Source of the DNA: Spirochaetales bacterium
GTDB lineage: Bacteria; Spirochaetota; Spirochaetia; SZUA-6
Assembly (NCBI GenBank): GCA_003233545.1
Contig: QILZ01000022.1
Span: forward strand, 1-7,886
Reading direction: 5' to 3'
DNA length: 7,886 nt
Shown: positions 1-6,747 of the stretch, piece after piece
Position numbering within the stretch: the first letter of the stretch is position 1
Layout: every line of letters starts with the position of its first letter
Position numbers and translations under genes: made by a program
Notes under the pieces: generated by a model
Database searches by the model: none
What the model was told of the DNA's origin: nothing
The model's input: only the letters and a program-made list of their open reading frames with translations

Positions 1-351
1 TAAATTATAATTCTTGTATCTCATAATCAGAAAAATAATTTCAGCTCCCACACCCTGAACAAGCCCCCAGAGCAGAGCTGTTATTCCCCATTGTGTTATA
101 AAAGATTCAACCAGGGCTGCTATAAGTTCTCCGAAAAGCGCCGCTCCCGGTTTTCTGATCAGAAAGGGTATAAGTGTTCCTCCTGTAAACCAGAACCCTA
201 TGAACAGGTAGTTAAGTCCGACTGCCGTTAAAGGTGCAGCAAGTCCGTAAACCAGGCTCCATCCCCACCATACGATACCAAGAATAACAGAGACAACTAC
301 AAGAATGACTATTTCATTTAAGCGCCATCTATTTTCCGCGGTGTACATCAT
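1..351 (-). CDS. ykoE: YkoE-type ECF transporter membrane component for thiamin/HMP (5' part, cut by window edge)
   Basis: Only the first 117 residues are in the window; the frame is still open at position 1. YkoE-family proteins (Pfam ABC_cobalt, about 190-200 residues) are the substrate-binding membrane subunits of ECF-type ABC transporters that import thiamin or its hydroxymethylpyrimidine moiety. Family-typical pieces seen here are the start RWRLNEIVILVVVSVILGI, then a Trp-rich helix, RKPGAALFGELIAALVE near residues 67-83, a WG-rich stretch, and GLVQGVGAEIIF followed by RYKNYNL at the cut. At least three or four hydrophobic helices are visible. The start is the first of two adjacent ATGs, because AAAGGAG (359-365) lies 7 nt upstream of it; the second ATG at 348 is possible. 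A TPP riboswitch in the 5' leader supports a thiamin role. Energising ATPase and coupling subunits would be expected beyond the left edge. Confidence 0.88.
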   Translation of the reverse strand, partial: MMYTAENRWRLNEIVILVVVSVILGIVWWGWSLVYGLAAPLTAVGLNYLFIGFWFTGGTLIPFLIRKPGAALFGELIAALVESFITQWGITALLWGLVQGVGAEIIFLIMRYKNYNL

Positions 352-403
352 ATTATGACTCCTTTCTAAGTTTTGAGAATAATTATAATGTGGGTGAGAA
401 AAA

Positions 404-491
404 ACAATAGATTCCTTCGCTGGCATTATCCAGAGCAGGTTCAACGGGTATATTCTCAGGCATCCCTTAAAAGGGAAACCACCCCACTTGT
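404..491 (-). promoter_or_regulatory. TPP riboswitch (THI element) in the leader of the thiamin transporter gene
   Basis: Read on the minus strand, the conserved core of the thiamin pyrophosphate aptamer is present: GGGGTG (P2 5' side), a P3 hairpin built on TCCC/GGGA, CTGAGA, ATACCC (P2 3' side), TTGAACCTG, and CTGGATAATGCCAG (P5 hairpin) followed by GCGAAGGAA. A short P1 can close with ACAA at 491-488 and TTGT at 407-404. The aptamer begins within a few nucleotides of the predicted transcription start and ends about 52 nt before the YkoE start codon. TPP binding is known to switch off downstream thiamin genes. I see no classical terminator hairpin after the aptamer, so control of translation or an alternative fold is more likely than attenuation. 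Confidence 0.95.
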
Positions 492-494
492 AAA

Positions 495-523
495 AAAATA
501 ATACTATTAAAGTTTATAGTCAA
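495..523 (-). promoter_or_regulatory. Sigma-70-type promoter for the riboswitch/ykoE transcript
   Basis: On the minus strand, TTGACT (523-518, five of six to consensus) is followed after 17 nt by TATTTT (500-495, four of six). Transcription would start near 488, right at the 5' base of the TPP aptamer, which independently supports the placement. The -35 box overlaps the TGA stop codon (522-520) of the upstream gene on the same strand, so there is no spacer between the two transcription units. Confidence 0.6.
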
Positions 524-1344
524 TACGGCGTTTGCTCTAAGGTATTAATAGTTCCCGCTTTCTTTTTAAGCATTTTCACAAACCATGAATACATCGCTTT
601 AAGCCGGTTATAAAAGGAATCGGCACGTTTACCGGAAACAGGAATGATGCTGTTGAATTGTGCAAAACTGGCACCATAAAAAAGAATCGATCTGCTGCCG
701 GGAATGATGATAAAATAATTAATAAGTTTATGCTTGTTTATAAGGGGCACAAACAAATATTTTATTACGGTAATATTTTCCGTTCTCATAATAATTCTGT
801 TTTTGTTGCTGAAATATTTAACGAGATAAATATTTTTTCCGAGAGTCGAATCATGCTGAAAGATATAGAGTTTATTATCAGGCAGAATTTTCTTAAAAAA
901 AGGGTCTTTAATTCTATTTTCTTTTTTCGGGCTGTCGATTACATAAGAATCATAGAATAATATTCTTTCTTTTCTCCTTGTAACTGAGAAATAGTTAATA
1001 CCTTTTAAGGTACTTATGGAGTGAAGAATATTGTATATAAGAAGAAATGTTTTTTTCGAATGCGTATCGATATTATTCATTGGCAGAATCTTTAGAAGTT
1101 CCACTCCTATAGTGGGCTTTAGCTCTTTTAAGTCATCGATGATTAAATTTTTAATCCTGCTGTCGGAAATTATATTAATATCAGTATCTTTGCCGAAACT
1201 GTTCATAATTTCTTGTTTTTCGATAAGCCGGTTAAATGTTCCGCGTGTTATAAAAGAAGAATAGTATTGTGAGTATTCATCCGCAAAAAGACCTGTGTTG
1301 TATATTATCAGTAAAAGTATAATTGAAAATATTGTTCTATTCAT
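520..1344 (-). CDS. Exported protein of unknown function, DUF6675-like
   Basis: This is a 274-residue protein with no recognised catalytic motif. Residues 1-21 form a Sec signal peptide: a short basic start (MNR), a hydrophobic core (FSIILLLIIYNTG) and a likely type I cleavage after LFA before DEYS. No lipobox cysteine is present, so a periplasmic or outer-surface soluble protein is inferred. The middle part (HSISTLKGINYFSVTRR, then LFYDSYVIDSP, then ILFYGASFAQ) and the end (DSFYNRLKAMYSWF) resemble what I remember of DUF6675 proteins of spirochaetes; that assignment comes from memory only. The C-terminus is basic (MLKKKAG). It is a single gene, divergent from murG. The start is fixed by the signal peptide, since the next Met is near residue 47. 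No Shine-Dalgarno sequence precedes the ATG. By eye the coding sequence is richer in A and T than the neighbouring operon. Confidence 0.8.
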   Translation of the reverse strand: MNRTIFSIILLLIIYNTGLFADEYSQYYSSFITRGTFNRLIEKQEIMNSFGKDTDINIISDSRIKNLIIDDLKELKPTIGVELLKILPMNNIDTHSKKTFLLIYNILHSISTLKGINYFSVTRRKERILFYDSYVIDSPKKENRIKDPFFKKILPDNKLYIFQHDSTLGKNIYLVKYFSNKNRIIMRTENITVIKYLFVPLINKHKLINYFIIIPGSRSILFYGASFAQFNSIIPVSGKRADSFYNRLKAMYSWFVKMLKKKAGTINTLEQTPY

Positions 1345-1363
1345 GGTAGTCTGACAATATAAT
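1335..1363 (+). promoter_or_regulatory. Promoter for the murG operon with a perfect -10 box
   Basis: TATAAT at 1358-1363 matches the -10 consensus exactly and lies 28 nt before the murG ATG. That leaves room for a start near 1370 and for the AAGGTGA ribosome binding site at 1381-1387. The -35 position (1335-1340, TTCTAT) is a poor match, so the promoter may be weak or need an activator. The -10 box overlaps the -10 of the opposite promoter. Confidence 0.5.
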
Positions 1364-1382
1364 AAAGATTTTAACCTATCAA
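1354..1382 (-). promoter_or_regulatory. Promoter for the DUF6675-like gene, giving a near-leaderless mRNA
   Basis: On the minus strand, TTGATA (1382-1377) is followed after 17 nt by TATTGT (1359-1354), or after 15 nt by the better hexamer TATATT (1361-1356). Either choice puts the transcription start at about 1346-1350, only a few bases before the ATG at 1344, which has no ribosome binding site in front of it. The call rests on consensus matches alone. Confidence 0.45.
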
Positions 1383-1391
1383 GGTGAATAA

Positions 1392-2495
1392 ATGAAAAAA
1401 AGAAGGAACTGTATTGCAGTCAGCGGCGGAGGAACAGGAGGACATATAATTCCGCTGCTTGCCGTTCTTGAGGAGCTTAATAAAATATGGCACGGAAGGA
1501 TAATATGGATCGGTTCGGCTTCTTCGATGGATAAATTGATATTGGATTTCGGTGGAATTAAATATTACAAAATACCCTCCGGAAAACTCAGAAGGTATTT
1601 TTCCTTTAAAAATATTACCGACGCAGGGAAAATATTACTCGGTATGATAGTATCATTTATCATACTACTTAAAGAAAAACCTCAACTATTGTTTTCCAAG
1701 GGAGGTTATGTTTCCGTACCCCCGGTCCTTGCAGCTTCGGTTCTTAAAATTCCTTCTATTACGCATGAATCGGATATCGATCCCGGTCTTGCAACCAGAA
1801 TAAACGCCCGTTTTACAGAAAAAATATTAATTTCCACCGAAGAAACTGCAAAATACTTTGGAGAATCATTATCGGAAAAATTAATAGTAACTGGGAATCC
1901 GGTGCGTTCATCTGTACTGCATGGCAACCGGGAGAAGGGGAAAAAGAATCTTCCCTGTCCATATGATAGAAAAATCCTCTTAATAATGGGGGGAAGTCAG
2001 GGTGCCCATTATATAAATACTCTGATAGAAAGCATAGCAGAGGAATTAAGCAAAAAGTACTGTATTATTCATCAGACAGGGATTAAGGATTTTAAACCGG
2101 CAAGATTAGGAAATTATCACACTATGAAATATATAAATGAAGAATTACCGGATATTCTCGCCGCCAGCGATCTTGTTATCTGCAGGGCCGGGGCTAATAC
2201 TTTGTGGGAACTTGCGGCATGTAAAAAAGCCTCCGTGTTAATACCTCTTCCACTTTCCGGCAGCAGAGGAGATCAGATAAGAAATGCAGAGATCTTTAAA
2301 AAAGCCCATGCGGCTGTTGTACTGGATCAGGATAATTTAACAGCGAAGAAACTTCTTGAAATAATAACAAATCTTTTGGATAATGAGGAGAAGCTGATGA
2401 TGATGAGAGAAAATGCAGGGAAGCTTTTTAAAAAAGACTCGGCTAAGATCATAGCAGAAATAATCTTAAGAAGTATTTACGCCAGGGGGGAGTAG
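1392..2495 (+). CDS. murG: MurG: UDP-GlcNAc:undecaprenyl-PP-MurNAc-pentapeptide GlcNAc transferase
   Basis: MurG adds GlcNAc from UDP-GlcNAc to lipid I, making lipid II at the inner face of the cytoplasmic membrane. The 367 residues are of normal length for this two-domain GT-B enzyme (family GT28). The N-terminal acceptor domain shows SGGGTGGHI (11-19), GKLRRYFSFKN (64-74), FSKGGYVSVPPVLAA (101-115), ITHESDIDPGLATRINARF (123-141) and GNPVR (168-172). The C-terminal donor domain shows MGGSQGA (199-205), HQTG (227-230), CRAGANTLWELAA (264-276) and SRGDQIRNA (291-299), the last two belonging to the UDP-GlcNAc site. The SRGDQ form resembles Firmicutes-type MurG more than the E. coli version. The start has AAGGTGA 4-5 nt upstream, and the G-rich loop sits at the usual distance from the N-terminus. 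It is the first gene of the rightward operon. Confidence 0.97.
   Translation: MKKRRNCIAVSGGGTGGHIIPLLAVLEELNKIWHGRIIWIGSASSMDKLILDFGGIKYYKIPSGKLRRYFSFKNITDAGKILLGMIVSFIILLKEKPQLLFSKGGYVSVPPVLAASVLKIPSITHESDIDPGLATRINARFTEKILISTEETAKYFGESLSEKLIVTGNPVRSSVLHGNREKGKKNLPCPYDRKILLIMGGSQGAHYINTLIESIAEELSKKYCIIHQTGIKDFKPARLGNYHTMKYINEELPDILAASDLVICRAGANTLWELAACKKASVLIPLPLSGSRGDQIRNAEIFKKAHAAVVLDQDNLTAKKLLEIITNLLDNEEKLMMMRENAGKLFKKDSAKIIAEIILRSIYARGE
2485..2492 (+). promoter_or_regulatory. Strong ribosome binding site fixing the GTG start of cvpA
   Basis: GGGGGGAG inside the last codons of murG lies 9 nt before the GTG at 2502. It is the best Shine-Dalgarno match near this junction and supports the GTG start. 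It makes cvpA translation dependent on a sequence that also encodes the murG C-terminus. Confidence 0.6.
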
Positions 2496-2501
2496 AATCC
2501 A

Positions 2502-3002
2502 GTGATTACCGGTTTTTTAACTATCGATTATATTTTTATTGCGCTTCTACTGATTCTCTCGATAAGAGGGGCTTACAGAGGCTTTGTCAGTGAGCTTTTA
2601 TCCATGACCGGGATTATTCTCGGGCTTGGGCTCGCCGTAACATTTTCCAGGTTATCTGCAGATTATCTCGACAAACTGTGGGGTGAATCGAGCTGGAACT
2701 TTTTGATCGCATTTCTTATAATATTCCTGATTGTCTATACTATTACAAAGATTTTTGAAGGGTTAATGCACAGACTTTTTTCCGCACTTCATCTGGAAAA
2801 ACTGGACAGGGTGCTGGGCTTTTTCCTGGGCATAGGCGAAGGTGTTCTGATCATCGCAATTGTACTTTTTCTGCTTGCATGGCAGCCTTTTTTCGATTCT
2901 AAAACCATTCTCGAAAACAGTTTTTTTTCAAGGCTGCTTCTGCCTATTATGCCTCCGGCTTCGTCGATTCCGTTACCAAAGGTTAATATCGGTAATGTTT
3001 AA
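2502..3002 (+). CDS. cvpA: CvpA family membrane protein
   Basis: This is a 166-residue CvpA/colicin V production family protein (Pfam Colicin_V), a normal length. Four membrane helices can be seen, at about residues 5-21, 32-49, 66-84 and 105-127. Family hallmarks are IDYIFIALLLILSIRGAYRG at the first helix, with the conserved GAYRGF turn, and LDRVLGFFLGIGEG leading into the fourth helix. The C-terminal tail is rich in Pro and Ser and lies outside the membrane. CvpA proteins are inner-membrane proteins linked in other bacteria to colicin V secretion, purF expression and envelope stress tolerance; the molecular activity is not settled. The start is GTG, 6 nt after the murG stop. Its own stop overlaps the next start (ATGTTTAA), which implies translational coupling. 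Confidence 0.9.
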   Translation: MITGFLTIDYIFIALLLILSIRGAYRGFVSELLSMTGIILGLGLAVTFSRLSADYLDKLWGESSWNFLIAFLIIFLIVYTITKIFEGLMHRLFSALHLEKLDRVLGFFLGIGEGVLIIAIVLFLLAWQPFFDSKTILENSFFSRLLLPIMPPASSIPLPKVNIGNV

Positions 3003-4224
3003 CAATATTATAGGACAGATCCAGACTGTAACAGCTCTTAATAAGGAAATCAGAACAGGTACACTCCCGCAGTCCCTGTTATTCTATGGTCCTAAGTATT
3101 CGGGAAAGCTTTCCACGGCACTGGAAGCTGCAAGGGTTCTCTGCTGTGAGTACGGAACTGCGGAATGGAGTTGTAATTGTCCTTCTTGTAATTTAAACAG
3201 AAATCTGCTTCATTCTGATGTACTGATGATAGGTCCGAGGTATTTTGGAAACGAAATATTAGCTTCCGGAGATGCATTCCTGCGTACCGGCAAACTCGGT
3301 ACGCGGTATTTGTTTATAAGGGCCGTAAGAAAACTGACACGGCGTTTTGATCCGGTTATATGGGATGGAATAAACAGGCCGAACACAATCGGGAATGAGA
3401 TAAGGGAAATAGAGGGTAAGCTGGATATTATTCGTCCCGGAACCGAACTCCCTTCTCCGGTTGTACTTCAGGAAAATATCGACTCCATTACAGAATTAAG
3501 CCTGAGCCTTGAAAAGGCAGTTACTACAAATAATATTGCAATAAAGCAGATTAGAAATATCTCTCTATGGGCGCATATGACGTCGACGGGAAAGAATAAA
3601 ATAATAATACTGGAAAATGTGGAAATTATGCAGGAATCGTCCTCCAATTCGCTTCTTAAGTTGCTGGAAGAACCGCCTAAGGGCATGTATATAATACTTC
3701 TGACCCGCAGGCGTAACTCCCTTATACCCACGATTCTGTCTCGTGTAAGACAGTATCCGTTCTTTATCCGGTCGAAAGCAGAAGTTTCCTCGGTTCTTAA
3801 AAAAATATTTAACGAATTATCCGGAAGTTATGAGAATTTACAGGAATATTTTAATTCCTGGCAGGATATTACTCCCATCGCTTTAAAGAAAGCAGCGGAA
3901 AATTTTATGGAAAGTGTTCTTAAAGGAGACGGATTTCAGAATCCGCTGTCCGAAATCGACAGGAAAGTCGATATATTCTCGTCGAAAGAAAATGCCGGAG
4001 AATTTATCTCGACTCTTTTGGATGTACTGCATTCGCTTTTAAAGAACCGGGTCTTACAGACAGAGAATGATTCGGTTTTATCCGATGTTTTTTCCGTGGA
4101 AAAAATTAACAAACTTAAAAATATCATTTATGATTCATATCAGAACTCTATTACACTCAACATAAAACCATCTCTGGTATTGAACAGCCTATTCTACAAT
4201 ATGAGAGAGGCGGTAAGAGAATGA
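2995..4224 (+). CDS. holB: DNA polymerase III clamp-loader subunit delta'-like protein with a large insertion
   Basis: The 409 residues start at the ATG inside the end of cvpA; an upstream in-frame ATG at 2860 would add 45 residues read out of frame through cvpA and is rejected. The clamp loader opens the beta ring and loads it on primed DNA. Visible features are IIGQ near the start and a P-loop-like GPKYSGKL (32-39) with Leu where Walker A needs Ser/Thr. A zinc module follows (Cys50/51, Cys60, Cys62, Cys65), then LENVE (206-210) in place of a Walker B DE. NSLLKLLEEPPKG is at 218-230 and ILSR at 247-250, the SRC-motif region with the trans-acting Arg kept but Cys changed to Val. The degenerate ATP site fits delta' rather than DnaX. 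Between HSD (73-75) and IAIKQIRNI (181-189) lie about 105 residues where E. coli delta' has about 14. The C-terminus is helical. The stop overlaps the kinase start by ATGA. Confidence 0.85.
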   Translation: MFNNIIGQIQTVTALNKEIRTGTLPQSLLFYGPKYSGKLSTALEAARVLCCEYGTAEWSCNCPSCNLNRNLLHSDVLMIGPRYFGNEILASGDAFLRTGKLGTRYLFIRAVRKLTRRFDPVIWDGINRPNTIGNEIREIEGKLDIIRPGTELPSPVVLQENIDSITELSLSLEKAVTTNNIAIKQIRNISLWAHMTSTGKNKIIILENVEIMQESSSNSLLKLLEEPPKGMYIILLTRRRNSLIPTILSRVRQYPFFIRSKAEVSSVLKKIFNELSGSYENLQEYFNSWQDITPIALKKAAENFMESVLKGDGFQNPLSEIDRKVDIFSSKENAGEFISTLLDVLHSLLKNRVLQTENDSVLSDVFSVEKINKLKNIIYDSYQNSITLNIKPSLVLNSLFYNMREAVRE

Positions 4225-5387
4225 GGAAATTTATTCAAAAAGCACTTGAAAAACTAAATAAAATGGACAGGGAACAGATTAAGAATATACTCTGTCATAT
4301 TTCCGCTGAAAACGAATTATTAGAGATGGTTCTTAATTCGATGACCGATGGTGTAGTAGTGATAGACCAACAGTACCGGGTGCTGTTATACAACAAATCT
4401 TTTGCACGAATGATGTTGTTTAACCAGGAAGAAATACCTGATGAGGAATTGTGGAGTATAATAAATGATGAAGAGATTGCAGCTTTTTTAAAAGAGAAAC
4501 TTATTAACCAGGAAAAGATAATAGATAAAGAGTTTATGCTTGAAAATTCGATAAACAGGATAATCTCCGTTAGTATTATGCCACTTGTAAAAGAAAAGAA
4601 AATACAGGGTAATTTAGTCCATATCGAGGATGTAACAGAGAAAAGATCCAGGGAAGCGAGGCTGCGCAGAGCGGAAAATCTCGCAGCTTTGACAACTCTT
4701 GCAGCAGGGGTCGCACATGAGATTAAGAATCCCCTTGGTTCCATTGGAATTCACTTACAGCTTATTCAAAAAGAAATCGGCAGCAGGGAGGTTATAAAGT
4801 CGGAAACCATCAGAAAATATCTGGATGTTATAAATGAGGAGGTGGACAGGCTTAATCGAATTGTTGTGGATTTTCTTTTTGCAGTAAGACCGATGGACAC
4901 AAAACTTGAAGAACAGGATCTGAATCAGGTATTAAGGGATCTTTTTAATTTTCTTCAGTATGAACTTAAAGAATCCGGAGTAAAATTAGAGGTAAAATTA
5001 GCGGAACAACTTCCCAAAATTAAGATAGATGAAAAGTATATCAAACAGGCTCTGCTGAATCTTGTTAAAAATTCTCTGTATGCTATGCCGAACGGCGGTT
5101 CTCTTATCGTTAAAACAGGAAAGGCAGGCGGGGCAGTCCTCTTAAAAATAACCGATACCGGAACGGGAATACCCGATGAACTTCAGGATAAAATATTCGA
5201 ACCTTATTTTACGACCAAGGATTTTGGGACAGGGCTGGGTTTAACTCTTGTTTATAAAATAATCAGGGAACACATGGGAGAAATTGCAGTAAAATCAAAA
5301 GAAGGAGAGGGTACGACTTTTACAATAAGTTTCCCGATACCTCAAAAGGAGAAGCGATTAATTGATTATAAGGGAGAAGCGGTATGA
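4221..5387 (+). CDS. Soluble PAS-domain sensor histidine kinase, NtrB/AtoS-like
   Basis: This 388-residue kinase has no membrane helix, so it should act in the cytoplasm. A helical N-terminus (1-36) leads into a PAS domain at about 37-140 (LNSMTDGVVVIDQQYRVLLY at the start, HIEDVTEKR at the end). The dimerisation/phosphotransfer domain follows, with the H-box LAAGVAHEIKNPLGSI; His166 is the expected phosphorylated residue. The ATPase domain has all boxes: N-box QALLNLVKNSLYAM (Asn280, Asn284), G1 DTGTGIP (312-318), F-box FEPYF (326-330) and G2 GTGLGL (336-341). It should autophosphorylate and pass the phosphate to the regulator encoded next, with which it shares a 4-nt ATGA overlap. The PAS ligand cannot be read from the sequence. 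The upstream ATGA overlap with the delta' gene and GAGAGG 10 nt before the ATG support this start. Confidence 0.95.
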   Translation: MRKFIQKALEKLNKMDREQIKNILCHISAENELLEMVLNSMTDGVVVIDQQYRVLLYNKSFARMMLFNQEEIPDEELWSIINDEEIAAFLKEKLINQEKIIDKEFMLENSINRIISVSIMPLVKEKKIQGNLVHIEDVTEKRSREARLRRAENLAALTTLAAGVAHEIKNPLGSIGIHLQLIQKEIGSREVIKSETIRKYLDVINEEVDRLNRIVVDFLFAVRPMDTKLEEQDLNQVLRDLFNFLQYELKESGVKLEVKLAEQLPKIKIDEKYIKQALLNLVKNSLYAMPNGGSLIVKTGKAGGAVLLKITDTGTGIPDELQDKIFEPYFTTKDFGTGLGLTLVYKIIREHMGEIAVKSKEGEGTTFTISFPIPQKEKRLIDYKGEAV

Positions 5388-6730
5388 ACTTTAATATTCT
5401 TGTTGTTGACGACGAAAAGAATATCAGAGAAGGTTTGGGGAAGGCCCTTGAACTGGATGGTTATCAGGTTATACTTGCTAAAAACGGGATAGAAGCTATA
5501 AGTGCGGTACACAAAGGCGATGTAGATCTGGTTATTACCGATCTTAAAATGCCTGAATTGTCAGGTCAGGAACTTCTTAAAAAGATAAGTTCGGCTTATC
5601 CCACAATACCGGTAATAATCCTTACAGGCCACGGGACTATTGAAAATGCTGTACAGGCTATGCGTGACGGAGCTTATGATTTTTTAACAAAACCTATAAA
5701 TCTGGACAGGCTGTCCCTGCTTGTAAAGCGTGCCCTTTCCAACAGGGAGCTGATTCTTCAGCATAGAATGCTTCAGGAAGAATTAAAAAAGAAAAGTGAG
5801 TTTGCAAACATAATCGGCAGAAGCGAGATTATGAACCAGGTCTTCGAAGTGGTTAAACAGGTCGCCCCGACGCGGGTTTCCGTTCTTATAACGGGAGAAA
5901 GCGGAGTTGGCAAGGAGATGATTGCCGATGCGATACATTACCTCTCTCCGCGTAAAGATAAACCTTATATAAAAATCCACTGTGCCGCTCTAACCGAAAC
6001 GCTTCTGGAGAGTGAGCTTTTCGGTCATGAAAGGGGATCTTTTACCGGTGCTATTGCGAGAAAACGCGGCAGATTCGAGCTTGCCAACAGGGGAACGATT
6101 TTTTTAGATGAGATAGGGGAGGTTAACCAGAGCGTTCAGATAAAACTTCTTCGTGTTCTTCAGGAAAAAAGGTTCGAAAGGGTCGGGGGGGAAGAGACAT
6201 TGGAGGTCGATGTTAGAATTCTCTCTGCAACCAACAGGGATCTTAAGGAAGAAATAGAAAACGGTAATTTCCGGCAGGATTTATACTACAGGTTGAATGT
6301 TGTTAATATACATATACCTCCTTTAAGGGAGCGTAAAGAAGATATTCCTCTGCTGATTTCATACTTTTTAAAAGAAATCTCAAAGGAGAATGGTAAAAAA
6401 ATAGAAGGTATCGATGTTCGTGCAAGAGATGCCCTTTTCAGTTATTCATGGCCCGGCAATGTACGCGAACTGAGAAATTCAATAGAAAGTGCCGTTGTTA
6501 TGTGCAAAGGCAATATAATAACCCTGGATGATCTGCCTCCTTTTGTACGTAATGATTCGAACCGGGATTATATAAAATTAAATACCGGTATTTCACTCGC
6601 TGATGCCGAAAAAGAGATTATCAGGTTTACCCTGCAAAAAGAGGGGAGAAATAAAAGTAAAACTGCCGAAGTTTTAGGTATAGGGAGAAAAACTCTGCAC
6701 AGGAAGATACAGGAATACGGATTGGATTAA
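5384..6730 (+). CDS. Sigma-54-dependent response regulator, NtrC/AtoC family
   Basis: The 448 residues carry the three standard NtrC-family domains. The receiver (1-120) has Asp9/Asp10, the phospho-acceptor Asp53 (VITDLKMP), Thr81 and Lys103. The AAA+ domain (about 142-375) has Walker A GESGVGKE (171-178), the sigma-54 contact loop as GSFTGA (218-223), Walker B IFLDE (Asp242, Glu243), SATNRD (281-286), arginine-finger candidates Arg297 and Arg303, and WPGNVREL (356-363). A Fis-type helix-turn-helix (about 405-445) ends in [18 protein letters not shown]. When phosphorylated it should form a ring that uses ATP to open sigma-54 promoters. All catalytic residues are present; the loop has Ser instead of the usual Ala at its second position, a change seen in other active members. 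AGGGAG lies 7 nt before the ATG. The overlap with the kinase gene marks them as a cognate pair. No matching sigma-54 promoter was seen in this window, so its targets are probably elsewhere. Confidence 0.96.
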   Translation: MNFNILVVDDEKNIREGLGKALELDGYQVILAKNGIEAISAVHKGDVDLVITDLKMPELSGQELLKKISSAYPTIPVIILTGHGTIENAVQAMRDGAYDFLTKPINLDRLSLLVKRALSNRELILQHRMLQEELKKKSEFANIIGRSEIMNQVFEVVKQVAPTRVSVLITGESGVGKEMIADAIHYLSPRKDKPYIKIHCAALTETLLESELFGHERGSFTGAIARKRGRFELANRGTIFLDEIGEVNQSVQIKLLRVLQEKRFERVGGEETLEVDVRILSATNRDLKEEIENGNFRQDLYYRLNVVNIHIPPLRERKEDIPLLISYFLKEISKENGKKIEGIDVRARDALFSYSWPGNVRELRNSIESAVVMCKGNIITLDDLPPFVRNDSNRDYIKLNTGISLADAEKEIIRFTLQKEGRNKSKTAEVLGIGRKTLHRKIQEYGLD

Positions 6731-6747
6731 GAATTAAGGATATAAAG

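Noticed and set aside
492..520. Possible intrinsic terminator after the exported-protein gene (minus strand ACTAT/ATAGT stem followed by a run of seven T)
   Set aside because: The stem is only five pairs with one G-C and an eight-base loop, so it would be unstable, and the T-run coincides with the ykoE promoter -10 region.
658..1264. Plus-strand open frames opposite the exported-protein gene
   Set aside because: They lack ribosome binding sites and family-like features, while the minus-strand frame has a signal peptide and conserved-looking blocks; they are shadows.
1487..1505. TGGCAC near 1487, considered as a sigma-54 -24 element for the NtrC-type regulator
   Set aside because: No GC-containing -12 element (TTGCA-like) follows at the right spacing, and it lies inside murG coding sequence; other TGGCA-like sites in the window fail in the same way.
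2485..2490. Run of six G at the murG/cvpA junction, considered as a slippage site
   Set aside because: It is explained by the cvpA ribosome binding site, and slippage would alter only the last residues of MurG.
2860..2994. Upstream 45-codon extension of the clamp-loader gene, in frame with its ATG at 2995
   Set aside because: It runs out of frame through the conserved C-terminal helix of cvpA, gives a Cys/Phe/Arg-rich peptide unlike any delta' N-terminus, and the family start (F-x-x-I-I-G-Q) begins right at 2995.
6185..6191. Run of seven G in the regulator gene, considered as a phase-variation tract
   Set aside because: It encodes the conserved V-G-G-E of the AAA+ domain and is short for a slippage tract; nothing else points to phase variation.
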